Assembly: GCF_020511155.1 (NCBI RefSeq)
Contig: NZ_CP041216.1
Location: 2,170,001 to 2,234,000 of the forward strand
DNA from: Shewanella glacialimarina
GTDB taxonomy: Bacteria; Pseudomonadota; Gammaproteobacteria; Enterobacterales; Shewanellaceae
Reading direction: 5' to 3'
Length of the DNA: 64,000 nt
The notes beneath the pieces are model-generated. The model saw only the letters and a program-made list of their open reading frames with translations, had not been told where the DNA came from and made no database searches. Numbering within the stretch: the first letter of the stretch is position 1; every line of letters starts with the position of its first letter. Below are positions 9,790 to 18,738 of the stretch, one piece after another. The translations under genes and the position numbers were made by a program.

Positions 9790-11211
9790 TTACTTTCTCG
9801 CGCCTCTATAACCGAATAACTTATGCTTAATCACTTCTTCAGCAACAACATCCGGCAGGGCTTGTTTCCATTCATCTGATCCACGTGCCAGTTGTTTGAG
9901 GATCTCACGGGAATAAATACTAAATAGCTCAATATTACTGGTCTCTATGCCTTTGATAAAACCATTATCAACTAAATGGCGATACAGGTAACGAAGATTA
10001 GCCGGCACAGTCACATTGGATAAATCGTTTAATGCCCCTTTATCATCCAATTCTGGATAAACGAATAAACGGGTATTGTCTGGAAATAATTTACCAAAAC
10101 CTTCTAAAATACCGCCCTCAAGGCCGCGATAGAATTCAACATCAAAAATTTGTTTAATGTTAATCATGCCAACAACAATGCCAATTTGTAGGTTGGTAAA
10201 TTGGCGGAAGTAGGCTCTTAATGAAAAGTAACGGGTATAATCTGATACCAGCACGTTATAACCCAATAAATTTAATAGGCGAACCCGTTCAAGAATGTCT
10301 TTCTCAGACATATTCGCATCGTTACCTTGTAAATCATTTAATGATATTTCAGCGATCAAAATGGTGTTGTCTTTGTCAACGCCCTCTAATTCAGCAAAAG
10401 CCTTTTGACCTTGTTGAATCATATCAACATTAAGCTTAGTGACCGGCTTAAATGATCCGCGAATCGTCAGCACGTTTTTCTTGTAAAGCATCTCAGCGGG
10501 TACGCCAATGGTGCCATCAGGCTTAAACATCACTGCACGGGTTTTCCAACTGCGAATTAGATGGATATTTTTAGCTTTATTGTCGATGTCTTCAAAGTAA
10601 GGGCCTTGAAATTCAATCGAGTCTATTTCAACACGATTTGCTTTCATATTATCGGTTAACGAATCAATTAATTTCTTTGGATCTTCGAAGTAATAGTAGC
10701 TGCCATAAATTAAATTCACACCAATAATGCCCAGTGCATGCTGCTGGTCTTCTGCATTATCATCAAACATGCGCACATGGACCACAATATTTGATGGCTC
10801 AGCACCTGGGTACATTTGCACTCTAACACCACACCATGCATGGCATTCATTGTCTTTATTGAAGCTTTTAGCTGCCACAGTGGCGGCATAACTGAAGTAA
10901 CGTGATGAGCGTGAGCGTACATCGGCAACACGTTCAACCACTAAGTCATACTCTTGCTCCATCATGGCAAGTACACGGCTTTTACTGACATAGCGGCCAT
11001 TTTGCTGTACGCCATAAATCGCATCGGAAAACTTCATGTCATAGGCAGACATGGTTTTAGCAATAGTGCCTGCCGCGGCTCCAGCAACGAAAAAATTACG
11101 CGCCACCTCTTGGCCTGCGCCAATTTCAACTATGGTGCCGTATTTCTTATCATCCAAATTAAGTCTAAGGGCTTTTTCTTTGGTACTGCGAGAACTGACT
11201 TTCTTGTCCAT
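9790..11211 (-). CDS. Conserved cytosolic-looking protein of unknown function (473 aa)
   Basis: I do not recognise an assigned function. The protein begins with a Lys/Arg/Ser-rich stretch, followed by a segment rich in small residues and Gly (IGAGQEVARNFFVAGAAAGT), then mixed alpha/beta sequence. No signal peptide, TM helix, TonB plug or known catalytic motif is apparent. Similar proteins are, from memory, sometimes auto-labelled TonB-dependent receptor or nicotinate-nucleotide adenylyltransferase. The first label does not fit a sequence with no export signal and too few residues for a 22-strand barrel. The start has a GGAAG site four bases before the ATG. It is a single-gene unit convergent with glgA, and nothing shown links it to glycogen. 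Confidence 0.75.
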   Translation of the reverse strand: MDKKVSSRSTKEKALRLNLDDKKYGTIVEIGAGQEVARNFFVAGAAAGTIAKTMSAYDMKFSDAIYGVQQNGRYVSKSRVLAMMEQEYDLVVERVADVRSRSSRYFSYAATVAAKSFNKDNECHAWCGVRVQMYPGAEPSNIVVHVRMFDDNAEDQQHALGIIGVNLIYGSYYYFEDPKKLIDSLTDNMKANRVEIDSIEFQGPYFEDIDNKAKNIHLIRSWKTRAVMFKPDGTIGVPAEMLYKKNVLTIRGSFKPVTKLNVDMIQQGQKAFAELEGVDKDNTILIAEISLNDLQGNDANMSEKDILERVRLLNLLGYNVLVSDYTRYFSLRAYFRQFTNLQIGIVVGMINIKQIFDVEFYRGLEGGILEGFGKLFPDNTRLFVYPELDDKGALNDLSNVTVPANLRYLYRHLVDNGFIKGIETSNIELFSIYSREILKQLARGSDEWKQALPDVVAEEVIKHKLFGYRGARK

Positions 11212-11354
11212 ATTACTTCCGAACTGAATAATAAATTTGCTGACTAATCATAGTGTAAATCACACATTTTTTAAATGCTTTGAATACGTGTTCATACAAT
11301 TAAAGTTAATTCAATAATGATACTACAGCAGGCTATAGTTGAATCTAGGCTTGG

Positions 11355-11386
11355 CAAAACAACAAGGGCCGAATTAATCAGCCCCT
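11355..11386 (-). terminator. Possible terminator after an upstream (-) gene
   Basis: Read on the minus strand: AGGGGC, ten-base loop, GGCCCT, then TGTTGTTTTG. The stem is short and imperfect but lies 30-65 bases past the alaA stop, where one is expected. Confidence 0.4.
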
Positions 11387-11419
11387 GTAGTTTGTACTTT
11401 AATATGTATTGCTAATGAT

Positions 11420-12634
11420 TTATTGGCGATAATCTTCTAAAAAGTGGCCAAACTCCTGCAATGCTTTGGTGAGATCTTCTTTATGAGGTAAAAAAACCAC
11501 CCGTAAATGATCAGGTTCTGGCCAATTAAATGCGGTACCTTGCACCAGTAAAATCTTCTTTCGCTTGAGTAATTCAAGCACTAAACGCTCATCATCGCGT
11601 AAATTAAACTTTTTCATATCTAATTTGGGAAAAGCGTACAGAGCACCTTTAGGTTTTTTACAACTGACACCCGGTATTGAATTTAATAATTCATAACAAG
11701 CATCACGCTGCACTGTTAGCCGACCCTTAGGCAAAATAAGTTCATTGATAGATTGATATCCCCCTAATGCCGTTTGAATTGCATGTTGATTCGGCACGTT
11801 AGAGCATAACCGCATTGAAGCTAGCATTTCTAAGCCTTCAATATAGCTTTTAGCCGCTTTTAAATTACCGGTTAGCATCATCCAGCCCACTCGAAACCCA
11901 GCGGCTCGATACGCTTTTGATAGGCCATTAAAGGTCACAGTTAAAATATCATCTGATAATGAAGCCGCGTGAACATGTTGCGCTTCATCATAGAGAATTT
12001 TGTCGTAAATCTCATCGGAAAACAAAATCAAATCGTGTTGACGACAAAGTTCAATAACTTGTTGTATCAATTCGCGCGAATACACAGCACCAGTTGGATT
12101 ATTAGGATTGATTAACACAATACCGCGGGTGCGAGGACTGATCTTACTTTTCATATCCTCAATATCAGGAAACCAATCTGCTTCTTCATCACATCGATAA
12201 TGTACCGCTTTACCGCCAGACAAGTGAGTTGCCGCCGTCCATAATGGATAATCCGGTGACGGGATCAACATTTCATCACCTGGGTTGAGTAAACCTTGCA
12301 TCGCCATCACAATCAGTTCCGATGCGCCATTACCGATATAGATATCTTCAATATCAACGCCAAAAATACCCTGAGATTGATAATGTTGAACGATAGCTTT
12401 ACGGGCAGAGAATAATCCTTTTGATTCACAGTAACCTTGAGCACTGGGCAGGTTTAAAATCACATCACGAACAATTTCTTCAGGCGCTTCAAATCCGAAT
12501 GGTGCAGGGTTGCCAATATTCAGTTTTAATATCCGGTGTCCTTCATCTTCTAAACGGCGGGCTTCTTTGTGTACAGGTCCACGAATGTCGTAACACACAG
12601 TATCTAATTTATTCGATTTGATGATTGGACGCAT
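11420..12634 (-). CDS. alaA: Alanine/glutamate-pyruvate aminotransferase AlaA
   Basis: Class I/II PLP aminotransferase that makes alanine from pyruvate and glutamate in the cytosol. The 404 residues match E. coli AlaA (YfbQ, 405) from end to end, including VCYDIRGPVHKEARRLE near the N-terminus, KLNIGNPAPFGFEAPEEI, and the PLP-lysine region NGLSKAYRAAGFRVGWM. A GAGAG site precedes the ATG. It stands alone, between the unknown gene at 9790 and efp, and has its own spacing on both sides. Confidence 0.95.
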   Translation of the reverse strand: MRPIIKSNKLDTVCYDIRGPVHKEARRLEDEGHRILKLNIGNPAPFGFEAPEEIVRDVILNLPSAQGYCESKGLFSARKAIVQHYQSQGIFGVDIEDIYIGNGASELIVMAMQGLLNPGDEMLIPSPDYPLWTAATHLSGGKAVHYRCDEEADWFPDIEDMKSKISPRTRGIVLINPNNPTGAVYSRELIQQVIELCRQHDLILFSDEIYDKILYDEAQHVHAASLSDDILTVTFNGLSKAYRAAGFRVGWMMLTGNLKAAKSYIEGLEMLASMRLCSNVPNQHAIQTALGGYQSINELILPKGRLTVQRDACYELLNSIPGVSCKKPKGALYAFPKLDMKKFNLRDDERLVLELLKRKKILLVQGTAFNWPEPDHLRVVFLPHKEDLTKALQEFGHFLEDYRQ

Positions 12635-12824
12635 ACTACTCTCTATAAAATACTACTAAGTAAGCGAACCATAACGAATTTATAAAGAGAGTGGAAGTGT
12701 CAAAATGAGATTTTAATAAAGATTTTTAGTGAATAATTCTAATTGACTGGCTAAAATTAGCGTTTATATCTTATTTTATGGGGCAGGGAATAAGTATTTT
12801 AGTTTTTTATGCTACTTCAAAACA

Positions 12825-12851
12825 AAAAAGCCAGCAATTAAGCTGGCTTTT
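12825..12851 (-). terminator. Terminator after efp
   Basis: AAAAAAGCCAGC, loop AATTA, GCTGGCTTTT. The perfect stem lies 20 bases past the efp stop, with a T-run in the minus direction. Confidence 0.85.
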
Positions 12852-12871
12852 AGACAATTTACAAGATGTGA

Positions 12872-13432
12872 TTAAACACGTTTCTTGAATTCGCCTGTAC
12901 GGGTATCAATCTCAATTTTATCGCCAACTTTTACGAAATCAGCAACAGTAACCGTACCACCACCAGTAATGGTAGCTGGCTTCATTACTTTACCTGAAGT
13001 ATCACCGCGAGCAGATGGCTCGGTGTAAGTGACTTCACGTACTATATGAACAGGTAATTCAACAGAGATAGCTTTGTCGTTATAGAAAGTCACTTGACAC
13101 TGATCTTCCATACCGTCAACGATGTATGCAGCTGCATCACCTAAATTATCAGCTTCAACGTCGTACTGATTGAATTCTTCATCCATAAATACATACATAG
13201 GATCAGCAAAGTAAGAATAAGTACAATCTAGACGCTCTAAAATAATATCGTCTAACTTATCTTCACCTTTAAAGGTTTGTTCAGTACCAGACTCAAGCAA
13301 CAAGTTTTTCAGTTTTAGCTTAACAATTGCAGCGTTACGGCCAGAACGAGTTGTCTCAGTTTTTTGAACAACCCATGGGCTGCCATCTAACATGATCACG
13401 TTGCCAGGACGGATTTCATGAGCAGTTTTCAT
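12872..13432 (-). CDS. efp: Elongation factor P, arginine-type
   Basis: Translation factor that relieves ribosome stalling at polyproline stretches. The 186 residues cover the KOW-like N-domain and two OB domains, with the C-terminal signature starting at [16 protein letters not shown]. The loop tip reads [12 protein letters not shown], which puts Arg at position 32 in place of the Lys34 that EpmA/EpmB modify in E. coli. This is the Arg32 type that EarP rhamnosylates, and earP lies directly upstream on the same strand. The start is supported by GGAAA before the ATG. Confidence 0.98.
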   Translation of the reverse strand: MKTAHEIRPGNVIMLDGSPWVVQKTETTRSGRNAAIVKLKLKNLLLESGTEQTFKGEDKLDDIILERLDCTYSYFADPMYVFMDEEFNQYDVEADNLGDAAAYIVDGMEDQCQVTFYNDKAISVELPVHIVREVTYTEPSARGDTSGKVMKPATITGGGTVTVADFVKVGDKIEIDTRTGEFKKRV

Positions 13433-13478
13433 TACATTATTTCCTATAATTTATCGATTTCTTATTTCGAGCAGTATC

Positions 13479-14696
13479 TTAGCGACTTTTCACGAATTGA
13501 ACTAGTCGCGAAGCAAGATCTGCATCATTTAATGCTGTCATTGGCCATTTTTTAGCATGCTGTAATAAAGGCAAATGATTAAATTCGAGTTTTTGCCAAT
13601 GATTGACGGTGTCAATTTGATCGCCTTGGTTGAACGACAAGTTCAATTCACACCAAGACTTGGCTAAATCAGGCGCTAGATTATCGCAGTAAACTTGCAT
13701 AAAAGCTTGTAATTTTATCAGGTGATAATCATCTTCTTGTGGATATATATGCCAAATAAATGGTTTTGAAGCCCATTGCGCCCTTAAAAAGGAGTCTTCT
13801 CCACGGACAATGTTAAAATCACAGCTCCATAACAGTTGATCATAACCTTGTTGATCTGTCATCGGTAAAATGTGCAGCGTCACCGAATCAAGCAGAATTT
13901 GCTGACCTGCGACTAACTCATTTACATGACAAGGTAATAAAGCACTGAGACTATTTAAGCTTCTGCCTTTTGGAATAAGTAAGTGAATTGGCGTCGTCGA
14001 TGCCTGCCAATGCTTAATAAGTGCGGGGAGGGCGTTTGTTTCATAACTAAATACTGAAATGACAATATGGTGCGCTTCAATGCCACTGAGGCCGAGTTTG
14101 TCGAATAATGCCAGTTTATTGCTATTATCATTTTGCCAGTTATCGCGCTGAACAAATAAATCTTGTTCGCATATTAATCCGCCGGTTTTGACACTAAAAC
14201 CGGGGAAATAAAAATGCTTGATTAAACCGGATAGTTGAGTCGAGGGTAAACCATGGCAACCTTCAACCCAGTCTTCAGCGGATAAATATTCTAAATTCAG
14301 CCAAACAGGGATTTGGTCTAAATGTGTGTGTTTTAGTTGGGTAAGCGTATTTGTAACTGATGAAGGTAATTCACAGGCAAAAGCTTCGATTAACACTGAG
14401 CCTGCAATAAAGCTTATTTCCGTGGCTTTATTCCAATGAATAATATTAACGCCAGCAAACTGTTGTTGGTTAAGTTGAGGATTTAATGCCGGTAAAATAT
14501 GTGAGAAACTGTTTAAATCATCCACCCATAAATTGACCTGAATACTGTATTCAGCAGCAAGCTGTTTGGCTAATCGCCAAGTGACGCCTATATCCCCATA
14601 GTTATCTACCACTACACAGAAAATATCCCAGTGTTTAGCATAGGTTGTGTTTGTTAAGTGAGCAGGGGTGACTTGAGTGTTCAATGTAGTTTTCAT
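13479..14696 (-). CDS. earP: EF-P arginine rhamnosyltransferase EarP
   Basis: Inverting GT-B glycosyltransferase (formerly DUF2331) that transfers rhamnose from dTDP-rhamnose to Arg32 of EF-P. The family's N-terminal acceptor/catalytic motif is present as VVVDNYGDIGVTWRLAKQL, where the Asp of the DNYGD motif is the proposed base. The C-terminal nucleotide site region appears as NIVRGEDSFLRAQWASKPFIWH. Length (405) is usual for the family. It is 46 bases upstream of efp in the same direction, so enzyme and substrate are probably coexpressed. The dTDP-rhamnose synthesis genes are not in the window. Confidence 0.95.
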   Translation of the reverse strand: MKTTLNTQVTPAHLTNTTYAKHWDIFCVVVDNYGDIGVTWRLAKQLAAEYSIQVNLWVDDLNSFSHILPALNPQLNQQQFAGVNIIHWNKATEISFIAGSVLIEAFACELPSSVTNTLTQLKHTHLDQIPVWLNLEYLSAEDWVEGCHGLPSTQLSGLIKHFYFPGFSVKTGGLICEQDLFVQRDNWQNDNSNKLALFDKLGLSGIEAHHIVISVFSYETNALPALIKHWQASTTPIHLLIPKGRSLNSLSALLPCHVNELVAGQQILLDSVTLHILPMTDQQGYDQLLWSCDFNIVRGEDSFLRAQWASKPFIWHIYPQEDDYHLIKLQAFMQVYCDNLAPDLAKSWCELNLSFNQGDQIDTVNHWQKLEFNHLPLLQHAKKWPMTALNDADLASRLVQFVKSR

Positions 14697-14704
14697 CCAA
14701 ATTG

Positions 14705-15613
14705 CTAACGAGAGATGAATTGATCTAGTTTAACTTTAATTTTAAGCATGCGCTTGTGACAACTAGCCGCTATTCGTTCAATTACTTTATTGGGCTCAAA
14801 TTTAAAGTGAGTGATTTTTTGCTTAGCTTTATGCCAGTAAATAATCGCCACGCGTCTGTTAGTGTAGCTTTTATTTGGTTTTTTAAAGGCATCCCTAAAG
14901 TAATAACTTAAGGATCGTCTGCCCCTGATCCCTGCATAGAAGTAATCTTGATCAATTGTGCCCAGTCTGAATTGCAGAATAACCTCTGACAGCATATTTA
15001 AATGCTGTAATGCTCGTGGAACACGGTGACCTACTGCGTATATTTTCAAAACAGTTAATGCTTGTTCAAACCTTTGTACATGCAATTTATCGGCAATAGA
15101 CAGTGGATCATATATTACCGTTAGCGGGGTTTTACAGCCTTTACCGTCCAGTGTTTTCATATCACTTATGCGACTATCTTGGGCATTGGTTACAATAGGG
15201 TCCCAAGGGGCAATTGATTTGCAATAAGTACTTTGCGGCATCATCAATAAGGCTTTATCCAAGTCTAATCTGTCTGCATGTAAGCTAAGGGCAAACCCGC
15301 CTAAACTTGTGCCATAACCTACTTTACTTGGAAACATGGCAATGGCGTGTTTAAGCTTATCTAAGTATGAGATAAACATTTCACTGTCAAAGTAATTGCC
15401 TTCACCGATATGATTAAAGGCAATAATATTCAGTTTACGATTAGCGAAGTAATCAAAGCTCCACACTGGCGCATCAGTAGCGACATCGATATTGGGTATG
15501 CTTTGACAGACAGGAGGAAACGTAATCATTATAGGTTGATTAACATCGAATATATGGTATTTCACCACCACGTTATCAATAATTTCCCGCGTCTCAATAT
15601 TCAGCTTTAGCAT
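14705..15613 (-). CDS. Unknown protein with alpha/beta-hydrolase-like nucleophile motif
   Basis: 302 residues with no signal peptide or TM helix. A GYGTSLGGFALSLHA segment near residue 100 fits the Gly-x-Ser-x-Gly nucleophile elbow of alpha/beta hydrolases, with upstream beta-strand-like LNIIAFNHIGEGNYFD. His in VGHRVPRALQHL near residue 200 could complete a triad, though this is a guess. The C-terminal third is very basic (RRVAIIYWHKAKQKITHFK), which is unusual for a simple esterase and suggests binding to nucleic acid, membrane or polysaccharide. It ends eight bases before earP in the same direction, so it may be the first gene of an earP-efp unit. No function is claimed. Confidence 0.7.
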   Translation of the reverse strand: MLKLNIETREIIDNVVVKYHIFDVNQPIMITFPPVCQSIPNIDVATDAPVWSFDYFANRKLNIIAFNHIGEGNYFDSEMFISYLDKLKHAIAMFPSKVGYGTSLGGFALSLHADRLDLDKALLMMPQSTYCKSIAPWDPIVTNAQDSRISDMKTLDGKGCKTPLTVIYDPLSIADKLHVQRFEQALTVLKIYAVGHRVPRALQHLNMLSEVILQFRLGTIDQDYFYAGIRGRRSLSYYFRDAFKKPNKSYTNRRVAIIYWHKAKQKITHFKFEPNKVIERIAASCHKRMLKIKVKLDQFISR

Positions 15614-15638
15614 AAAGTACCGCTTTAGTGTACATAGT

Positions 15639-15665
15639 AAAAAAGCGGCTAAGGCCGCTTTTTAG
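15639..15665. terminator. Rho-independent hairpin between fldA and the gene at 14705
   Basis: AAAAAAGCGGC, loop TAAG, GCCGCTTTTTT. It lies 70 bases past the fldA stop and just upstream of the next gene, so it probably terminates fldA transcription on minus. Confidence 0.75.
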
Positions 15666-15736
15666 TGAAGATTTATTCTAGACTTTATAATAGAGGCTGT
15701 TTATCAATAAGCTGCTATTTAATGGTCTTTAAGGAT

Positions 15737-16264
15737 TTAGTCTTCTAATTCAGCTAAACACATTTCTTCATAGATTTGTTTAACCCATGCATCAACACGT
15801 TCTTCCGTTAATTCTGGCTGACGGTCTTCATCAATGCCTAAACCGACAAAGTGATCATCATCTGCTAAACCTTTAGATGCTTCAAAGTTATAACTTGCAG
15901 TAGGCCAGTTGCCAATAATAATGCCGCCACGGGCTTCTACTATGTCTCGAACCATGCCCATAGCATCTAAGAAATACTCAGCATAATCTTCTTGGTCGCC
16001 ACAACCAAAAATAGCGATTAACTTATCGTTAAAGTCAATTTGCTCAAGTTCAGGGAAAAAATCATCCCAGTCACATTGTGCTTCACCGTAGTACCAGGTT
16101 GGAATGCCGAATAGTAATAAATCATATTCTGCAATTTGCTCTTTGGTGCTTTTGGCGATGTCTTTAACATCGATCATTTGCTTGCCCAGTTTTTTCTGGA
16201 TCATTTTGGCGACAGCTTCGGTATTACCTGTGTCGCTACCGAAAAATAGACCTACAGTTGCCAT
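15737..16264 (-). CDS. fldA: Flavodoxin (long chain)
   Basis: Small FMN electron carrier. The 175 residues match E. coli FldA (176). The FMN phosphate loop is GLFFGSDTGNTEAVAKMI; the isoalloxazine loops are around PTWYYGEAQCDWDDF and GCGDQEDYAEYF. The acidic C-terminus is typical. Longer frames exist upstream, but AAGGAT stands six to seven bases before the ATG at 16264, giving MATVGLFF, the family start. It lies beside ybfE as in E. coli. Confidence 0.97.
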   Translation of the reverse strand: MATVGLFFGSDTGNTEAVAKMIQKKLGKQMIDVKDIAKSTKEQIAEYDLLLFGIPTWYYGEAQCDWDDFFPELEQIDFNDKLIAIFGCGDQEDYAEYFLDAMGMVRDIVEARGGIIIGNWPTASYNFEASKGLADDDHFVGLGIDEDRQPELTEERVDAWVKQIYEEMCLAELED

Positions 16265-16315
16265 GGGGTATCCTTTCAATATCAATTTCGCTTAGTGCGA
16301 TGTTCAAATAACGAA

Positions 16316-16588
16316 TCAGTTGTCGATTTGCTGTTGCAGAATATGTTCGATTAACTGGCTACGACTAATGTTACTGGCCAAAGCTTGTTGGTTCAAGGCG
16401 TCATATAAATCTTGTGACACCTTTAACTCTATCCGCTTTAAACCGTTAGCGCGATCACGCTGAATTTGGTTACGCTTGTTGATCTTCAGTTGCTGTTCAC
16501 GATTTAATGGATTACTTCTAGGTCTTCCACGCCGTCTTTCGCTGTCAAAAAGATCAATGGTTGTTCTGTCTGCTGTTTCTTTTGCCAT
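16316..16588 (-). CDS. ybfE: YbfE family ribbon-helix-helix-like protein
   Basis: 90-residue basic protein beginning MAKETADRTTIDLF, closely matching E. coli YbfE, known as LexA-regulated. A strongly basic middle (ERRRGRPRSNPLNREQQLK) precedes a C-terminal half that reads like a ribbon-helix-helix fold (GLKRIELKVSQDLYDALNQ), so DNA binding is likely but not shown. An upstream extension of 31 residues is possible, but the conserved start is the ATG at 16588. It ends 51 bases before fldA. I see no LexA box near it. Confidence 0.85.
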   Translation of the reverse strand: MAKETADRTTIDLFDSERRRGRPRSNPLNREQQLKINKRNQIQRDRANGLKRIELKVSQDLYDALNQQALASNISRSQLIEHILQQQIDN

Positions 16589-16596
16589 GTCTCTTA

Positions 16597-16818
16597 TTAA
16601 CCAATACCTGAGCCTTCCCAGGTCATTTGAATAATGCCTTTTGCCACAAAACCTGCACAGCCTAAAAATAATACGCTCCATACAACATAACGTCCAAATT
16701 TTGGTACGTTGCCTTGCTTTAGCACATCGCTTATAGCCATGCCGATAAAAAAGAAAATTGCTGCAAAAAAGAAATTTAAGCCAAAGGTTTCAATTTGTTC
16801 CATATATTGATTGAGCAT
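16597..16818 (-). CDS. DUF2788 family small membrane protein
   Basis: 73 residues with two hydrophobic segments (FFFAAIFFFIGMAISDVL and VVWSVLFLGCAGFVAKGII) joined by a short polar loop. This matches what I recall of DUF2788 proteins, which have no assigned function. The ribosome site AAAGG precedes the ATG. It ends eight bases before ybfE, so the two are likely cotranscribed. E. coli lacks it at this point of the otherwise shared order. Confidence 0.75.
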   Translation of the reverse strand: MLNQYMEQIETFGLNFFFAAIFFFIGMAISDVLKQGNVPKFGRYVVWSVLFLGCAGFVAKGIIQMTWEGSGIG

Positions 16819-16929
16819 ACTTTACCTTTACTAACTTCTTTAGATTGCAAAAAAGAGGCGCGAATATATCACATCAGAGTCACAACGGCTATCTGTCACA
16901 GTGTAAATGGTGTAAAAATAGCCATGATT

Positions 16930-17694
16930 TTAACGTAAAAAATTTGCCACTATCCGATTAAATATTTCAGGCTTTTGCGCATGCAACCAATGACCTGCGC
17001 CATTGATTGTTTTTGCACTCACCTGTGGAAATTGCGCAACGATAGCATCGCGATGTTCCGCCATGACATAGTTAGACTCATCACCACGAATAAACAAACA
17101 AGGTTTATCGTAATGCAGTGGACGATGATCATCGGTTAACTGCCAGCCAATAATACGGTCGTAACAGTTAATTAGCCCAGTTAAGTTCATCTTCCATTCA
17201 AAGCCGTCATCTGTTCTTTGTAAATTTTTCAGTAAAAACTGGGCAGTGCCTTCATCAATGCCGGAATTGATTAAATGCACCAATGCGGTTTTGCGATTGG
17301 TATCTTTATCTAACACTAATGAACTTAGGCCAGCAAACACCGTTTGATGGCGAGGTTGATATGTCACTGGGGCAATATCAGCGACCACAAGACTGTTAAC
17401 GCGCTCTGGATACAATAGGGCAGTCGCCATAGCGATTTTTCCGCCCATGGAATGACCCACTATTTTAACTGAGTTAAATCCTAACTCATCTATCAATGCA
17501 ATGATTGCCTTAGCTAGGCTGGGGTAATCCATTGTCGACCAATGCTCACTTAGGCCATGATTAGGCAAGTCAACTCGAACGACTTGAAAATCATTTTCAA
17601 GTGACGTGCCTAAAGACTTTAAGTTATCTAAATTTCCAAACAAACCGTGAATTAAAATGACCGGCTCACCAGCGCCTGAGATGACGTAATGCAT
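16930..17694 (-). CDS. ybfF: YbfF alpha/beta hydrolase (esterase)
   Basis: 254 residues, the same length as E. coli YbfF, an esterase active on acyl thioester and ester substrates. The oxyanion loop is VILIHGLFGNLDNLK, the nucleophile elbow IVGHSMGGKIA, and the catalytic His is in INGAGHWLHAQKPE. AGGTAAC before the ATG supports the start. The gene is divergent from seqA, as in the enterobacterial arrangement, and is the first gene of a ybfF-DUF2788-ybfE-fldA run, though the gaps are wide enough for separate promoters. Confidence 0.93.
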   Translation of the reverse strand: MHYVISGAGEPVILIHGLFGNLDNLKSLGTSLENDFQVVRVDLPNHGLSEHWSTMDYPSLAKAIIALIDELGFNSVKIVGHSMGGKIAMATALLYPERVNSLVVADIAPVTYQPRHQTVFAGLSSLVLDKDTNRKTALVHLINSGIDEGTAQFLLKNLQRTDDGFEWKMNLTGLINCYDRIIGWQLTDDHRPLHYDKPCLFIRGDESNYVMAEHRDAIVAQFPQVSAKTINGAGHWLHAQKPEIFNRIVANFLR

Positions 17695-18000
17695 GTTGTT
17701 ACCTAAGGTGTGACTTTAATTGCGGCAAATTTTGCGCGATACCCGTGTTCAAATCAAGTATTGTTGCTCAGCAAAACGGTAAGTTGGAAGACATTTTTAG
17801 TTAAAGGAGTGTTTTAAGGTGAATTTATATCAATTATTTGATTTTGGGCTTTATTCTTAGCAGAGCCTTAGCTTAAACTGGGACGATAAGCGATCGCATT
17901 TGATCAAAAATAATAATTAAATAAGCTCAGTATTGCCAAACGTGGATATCGCAGTCCAGATGTTTTGGTTATACCTTCAACATGCAAAAGGATGATTGAA
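17695..18000. promoter_or_regulatory. Divergent ybfF/seqA intergenic region with GATC pair
   Basis: About 306 bases must hold promoters for ybfF (-) and seqA (+). I see two GATC sites at 17893-17896 and 17903-17906, ten bases apart, and an AAAAGGAT ribosome site before seqA. No confident -35/-10 pair or hairpin is claimed. Confidence 0.5.
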
Positions 18001-18717
18001 ATGAAATACATTGAAATTGATGAAGAACTTTATCGTTTTATTGCCAGTAAAACTGAAAGAATTGGCGAAAGCGCTTCTGAAATTTTGCGTCGTTTATTGG
18101 ATCTTCCAGTCGAGTCTGTCACAGATCAGCGCCCAGAATCAATTAGTCAGCCAGGCTTAGATGCGCTTGATGCCAATACAAGAGATGCGTTATTTAATAA
18201 AGCCAAAACAATCGTTGAGCAATTAGTTAACCATCGTGCACAAACTCGCACAGAACCTGCTTTAGCAGTTGCACCTACTGCTATTGAATCTCATCAGGTA
18301 AAAGCTGAAAATCCTGCCACCGCAGACATTCCTCTTGCAATTGCTGAAACCCAGACTCATTCGAGTAGAAACGCACAAAAAATTGATTTTAATACCGTGG
18401 TTAATGAGCACTTAATTGCACAACAAAAGGGCGCTGTGGGACGGTTCATGTTTTTGCTCGACGCATTAGCGGTTCAAGCGGGTAAAGACTTTGAGCAAGT
18501 ATTACAAATCCAAGGAAAAGGGCGTTTATATTTTGCTCAATCTAAACAAGCGTTATTAGATGCCAGCCAATCCGCTAACCCAAAAGAAATTGGCCAAAGT
18601 GGCTATTGGGTTACAACCAATAATAATACTGCAAAGAAACAAACTATTTTATCAGAAGTGTTAGTTCATTTAGGGTGTGACGCCATTAAAGCATCGACCA
18701 TAGCGCAATATATTTAA
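18001..18717 (+). CDS. seqA: Replication initiation regulator SeqA
   Basis: Binds hemimethylated GATC sites and sequesters newly replicated origins. The N-terminal oligomerisation domain (YIEIDEELYRFIASKTERIG, then SASEILRRLL) matches the family. The C-terminal DNA-binding domain runs from about FMFLLDALAVQAGKDF to the end and includes the GRGRLYF-like element GKGRLYFAQSKQALL. At 238 residues it is longer than E. coli SeqA (181); the excess is an Ala/Thr/Glu-rich linker of roughly 60 residues. AAAAGGAT ends beside an ATG at 17992 but is well spaced from 18001, which also matches the E. coli start. Followed by pgm, as in E. coli. Confidence 0.96.
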   Translation: MKYIEIDEELYRFIASKTERIGESASEILRRLLDLPVESVTDQRPESISQPGLDALDANTRDALFNKAKTIVEQLVNHRAQTRTEPALAVAPTAIESHQVKAENPATADIPLAIAETQTHSSRNAQKIDFNTVVNEHLIAQQKGAVGRFMFLLDALAVQAGKDFEQVLQIQGKGRLYFAQSKQALLDASQSANPKEIGQSGYWVTTNNNTAKKQTILSEVLVHLGCDAIKASTIAQYI

Positions 18718-18738
18718 CCTCAATCAAAGGAGAATGAC

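Noticed and set aside
16589..16929. LexA box expected for ybfE
   Set aside because: E. coli YbfE is called LexA-regulated, but no CTG-N10-CAG was found upstream here; only umuDC has one.
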